Shown here: in pieces, positions 6,243 to 6,504 of the stretch
How the letters are laid out: each line of letters starts with the position of its first letter
Position numbering within the stretch: position 1 is the stretch's first letter
Assembly: GCA_937898685.1 (NCBI GenBank)
Contig: CALEJT010000038.1
Location: 1-6,504 of the forward strand
Direction: 5' to 3'
Length of the DNA stretch: 6,504 nt
Source: an uncultured Gammaproteobacteria bacterium
Lineage (GTDB): Bacteria; Pseudomonadota; Gammaproteobacteria; Pseudomonadales; Pseudohongiellaceae
Position numbers and translations under genes: made by a program
The notes under the pieces: model-generated
Told to the model about the DNA's origin: nothing
Databases searched by the model: none
The model's input: the letters and a program-made list of their open reading frames with translations, nothing else

Positions 6243-6443
6243 GGTTGATGTTGTGCTTCCGTCGAGCTCTGCCGCGGGTGTCCCTTCTTGAAGCATCAAT
6301 CTCAGCGCTTCCGGAGCCTGGGTGCGGATCGCGTTCGCTCGCTATCGCTCCTCACCGCGATCCTGCCGCAGCTCCTCGATTGGGCTTTGGTTGGAGGCTC
6401 ATTGGTTGATGAGGTGTATACGCGGGACTGATGGGTTGGTGCC
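6243..6443 (+). repeat. Long interspersed repeat, copy 3 (full length)
   Basis: Begins GGTTGATGTTGTGCTTCCGT, like copy 1, and ends GATGGGTTGGTGCC. The structured segment at 6313-6375 differs from copy 1 by one loop base (CTATC for CTACC), while the stems are unchanged. The right third diverges most among copies. It is directly followed by the second GTAG-headed palindrome. Confidence 0.85.
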
Positions 6444-6445
6444 AT

Positions 6446-6481
6446 GTAGGTTGGGCTTCGCCCTTGCGGGCTCAGCCCAAC
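6446..6481 (+). repeat. GTAG-headed REP-like palindrome 2
   Basis: GTAG (6446-6449, overlapping its flank) is followed by GTTGGGCT (6450-6457), TC, GCCC (6460-6463), loop TTGC, GGGC (6468-6471), TC, AGCCCAAC (6474-6481). This gives twelve pairs with a symmetric two-base internal loop, a much stronger hairpin than palindrome 1. It shares the AGCCCAAC arm with palindrome 1, so the two belong to one family. It could also act as a transcript end for plus-strand transcripts, but no T run follows. Confidence 0.65.
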
Positions 6482-6504
6482 TGCGGTGAGTCACTTCACA
6501 GCTG

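Noticed and set aside
5743..6409. Overlapping open frames of 154 and 121 codons in the repeat cluster
   Set aside because: They consist of the same repeat read in different frames (for example RSLPLLTAILPQLLDWAL in one, SLATAPHRDPAAAPRLGFG in another), have no ribosome binding site and no domain, and follow the repeat boundaries rather than a gene.

Overview
The window looks like chromosomal DNA of a gammaproteobacterium, most likely Xanthomonadales/Lysobacterales. The reasons are an E. coli-length dihydroxy-acid dehydratase, GC-rich host genes with Shine-Dalgarno starts, GTAG-headed palindromes of the kind known from Stenotrophomonas, and attC-like sequence directly downstream of ilvD, where the ancestral Xanthomonas chromosomal integron sits. 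The assignment is inferred from these features, not from a database match.

Layout. 1-107: 3' end of an unidentified + strand gene. 135-701: exported DUF6438-type protein, probably cotranscribed with it, closed by a textbook intrinsic terminator (727-756). 951-1457: small exported protein of the 'GTW' type with its own start signal. 1458-1769: gene-free, AT-richer stretch with an attC-like element and several short palindromes. 1770-3509 (- strand): 579-residue AlbA_2 (Schlafen-type) + HATPase_c_4 protein with winged-helix-like C terminus, visibly less GC-rich than its neighbours and carrying a C9 homopolymer inside the coding region. 3510-3777: gene-free, with a second, longer attC-like element and a stem-loop just after ilvD. 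3778-5622 (- strand): ilvD, complete. 5623-6504: no credible gene; three near-identical copies of an approximately 160-200 bp repeat, each with the same conserved internal stem-loop and each followed by a different small palindrome, two of them GTAG-headed REP-like hairpins.

How it fits together. IlvD is the housekeeping anchor (valine, leucine, isoleucine and pantothenate synthesis). The one accessory gene lies between attC-like sequences that have its own orientation, at the classic ilvD integron locus, and no integrase is present in the window. The simplest reading is a degenerate integron relic holding one unusually large cassette; a generic genomic-islet insertion is the alternative. The accessory protein belongs to a family of putative regulators or defence ATPases, and its homopolymer could make it switchable. 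The repeat cluster upstream of ilvD is non-coding and probably consists of short interspersed palindromic elements.
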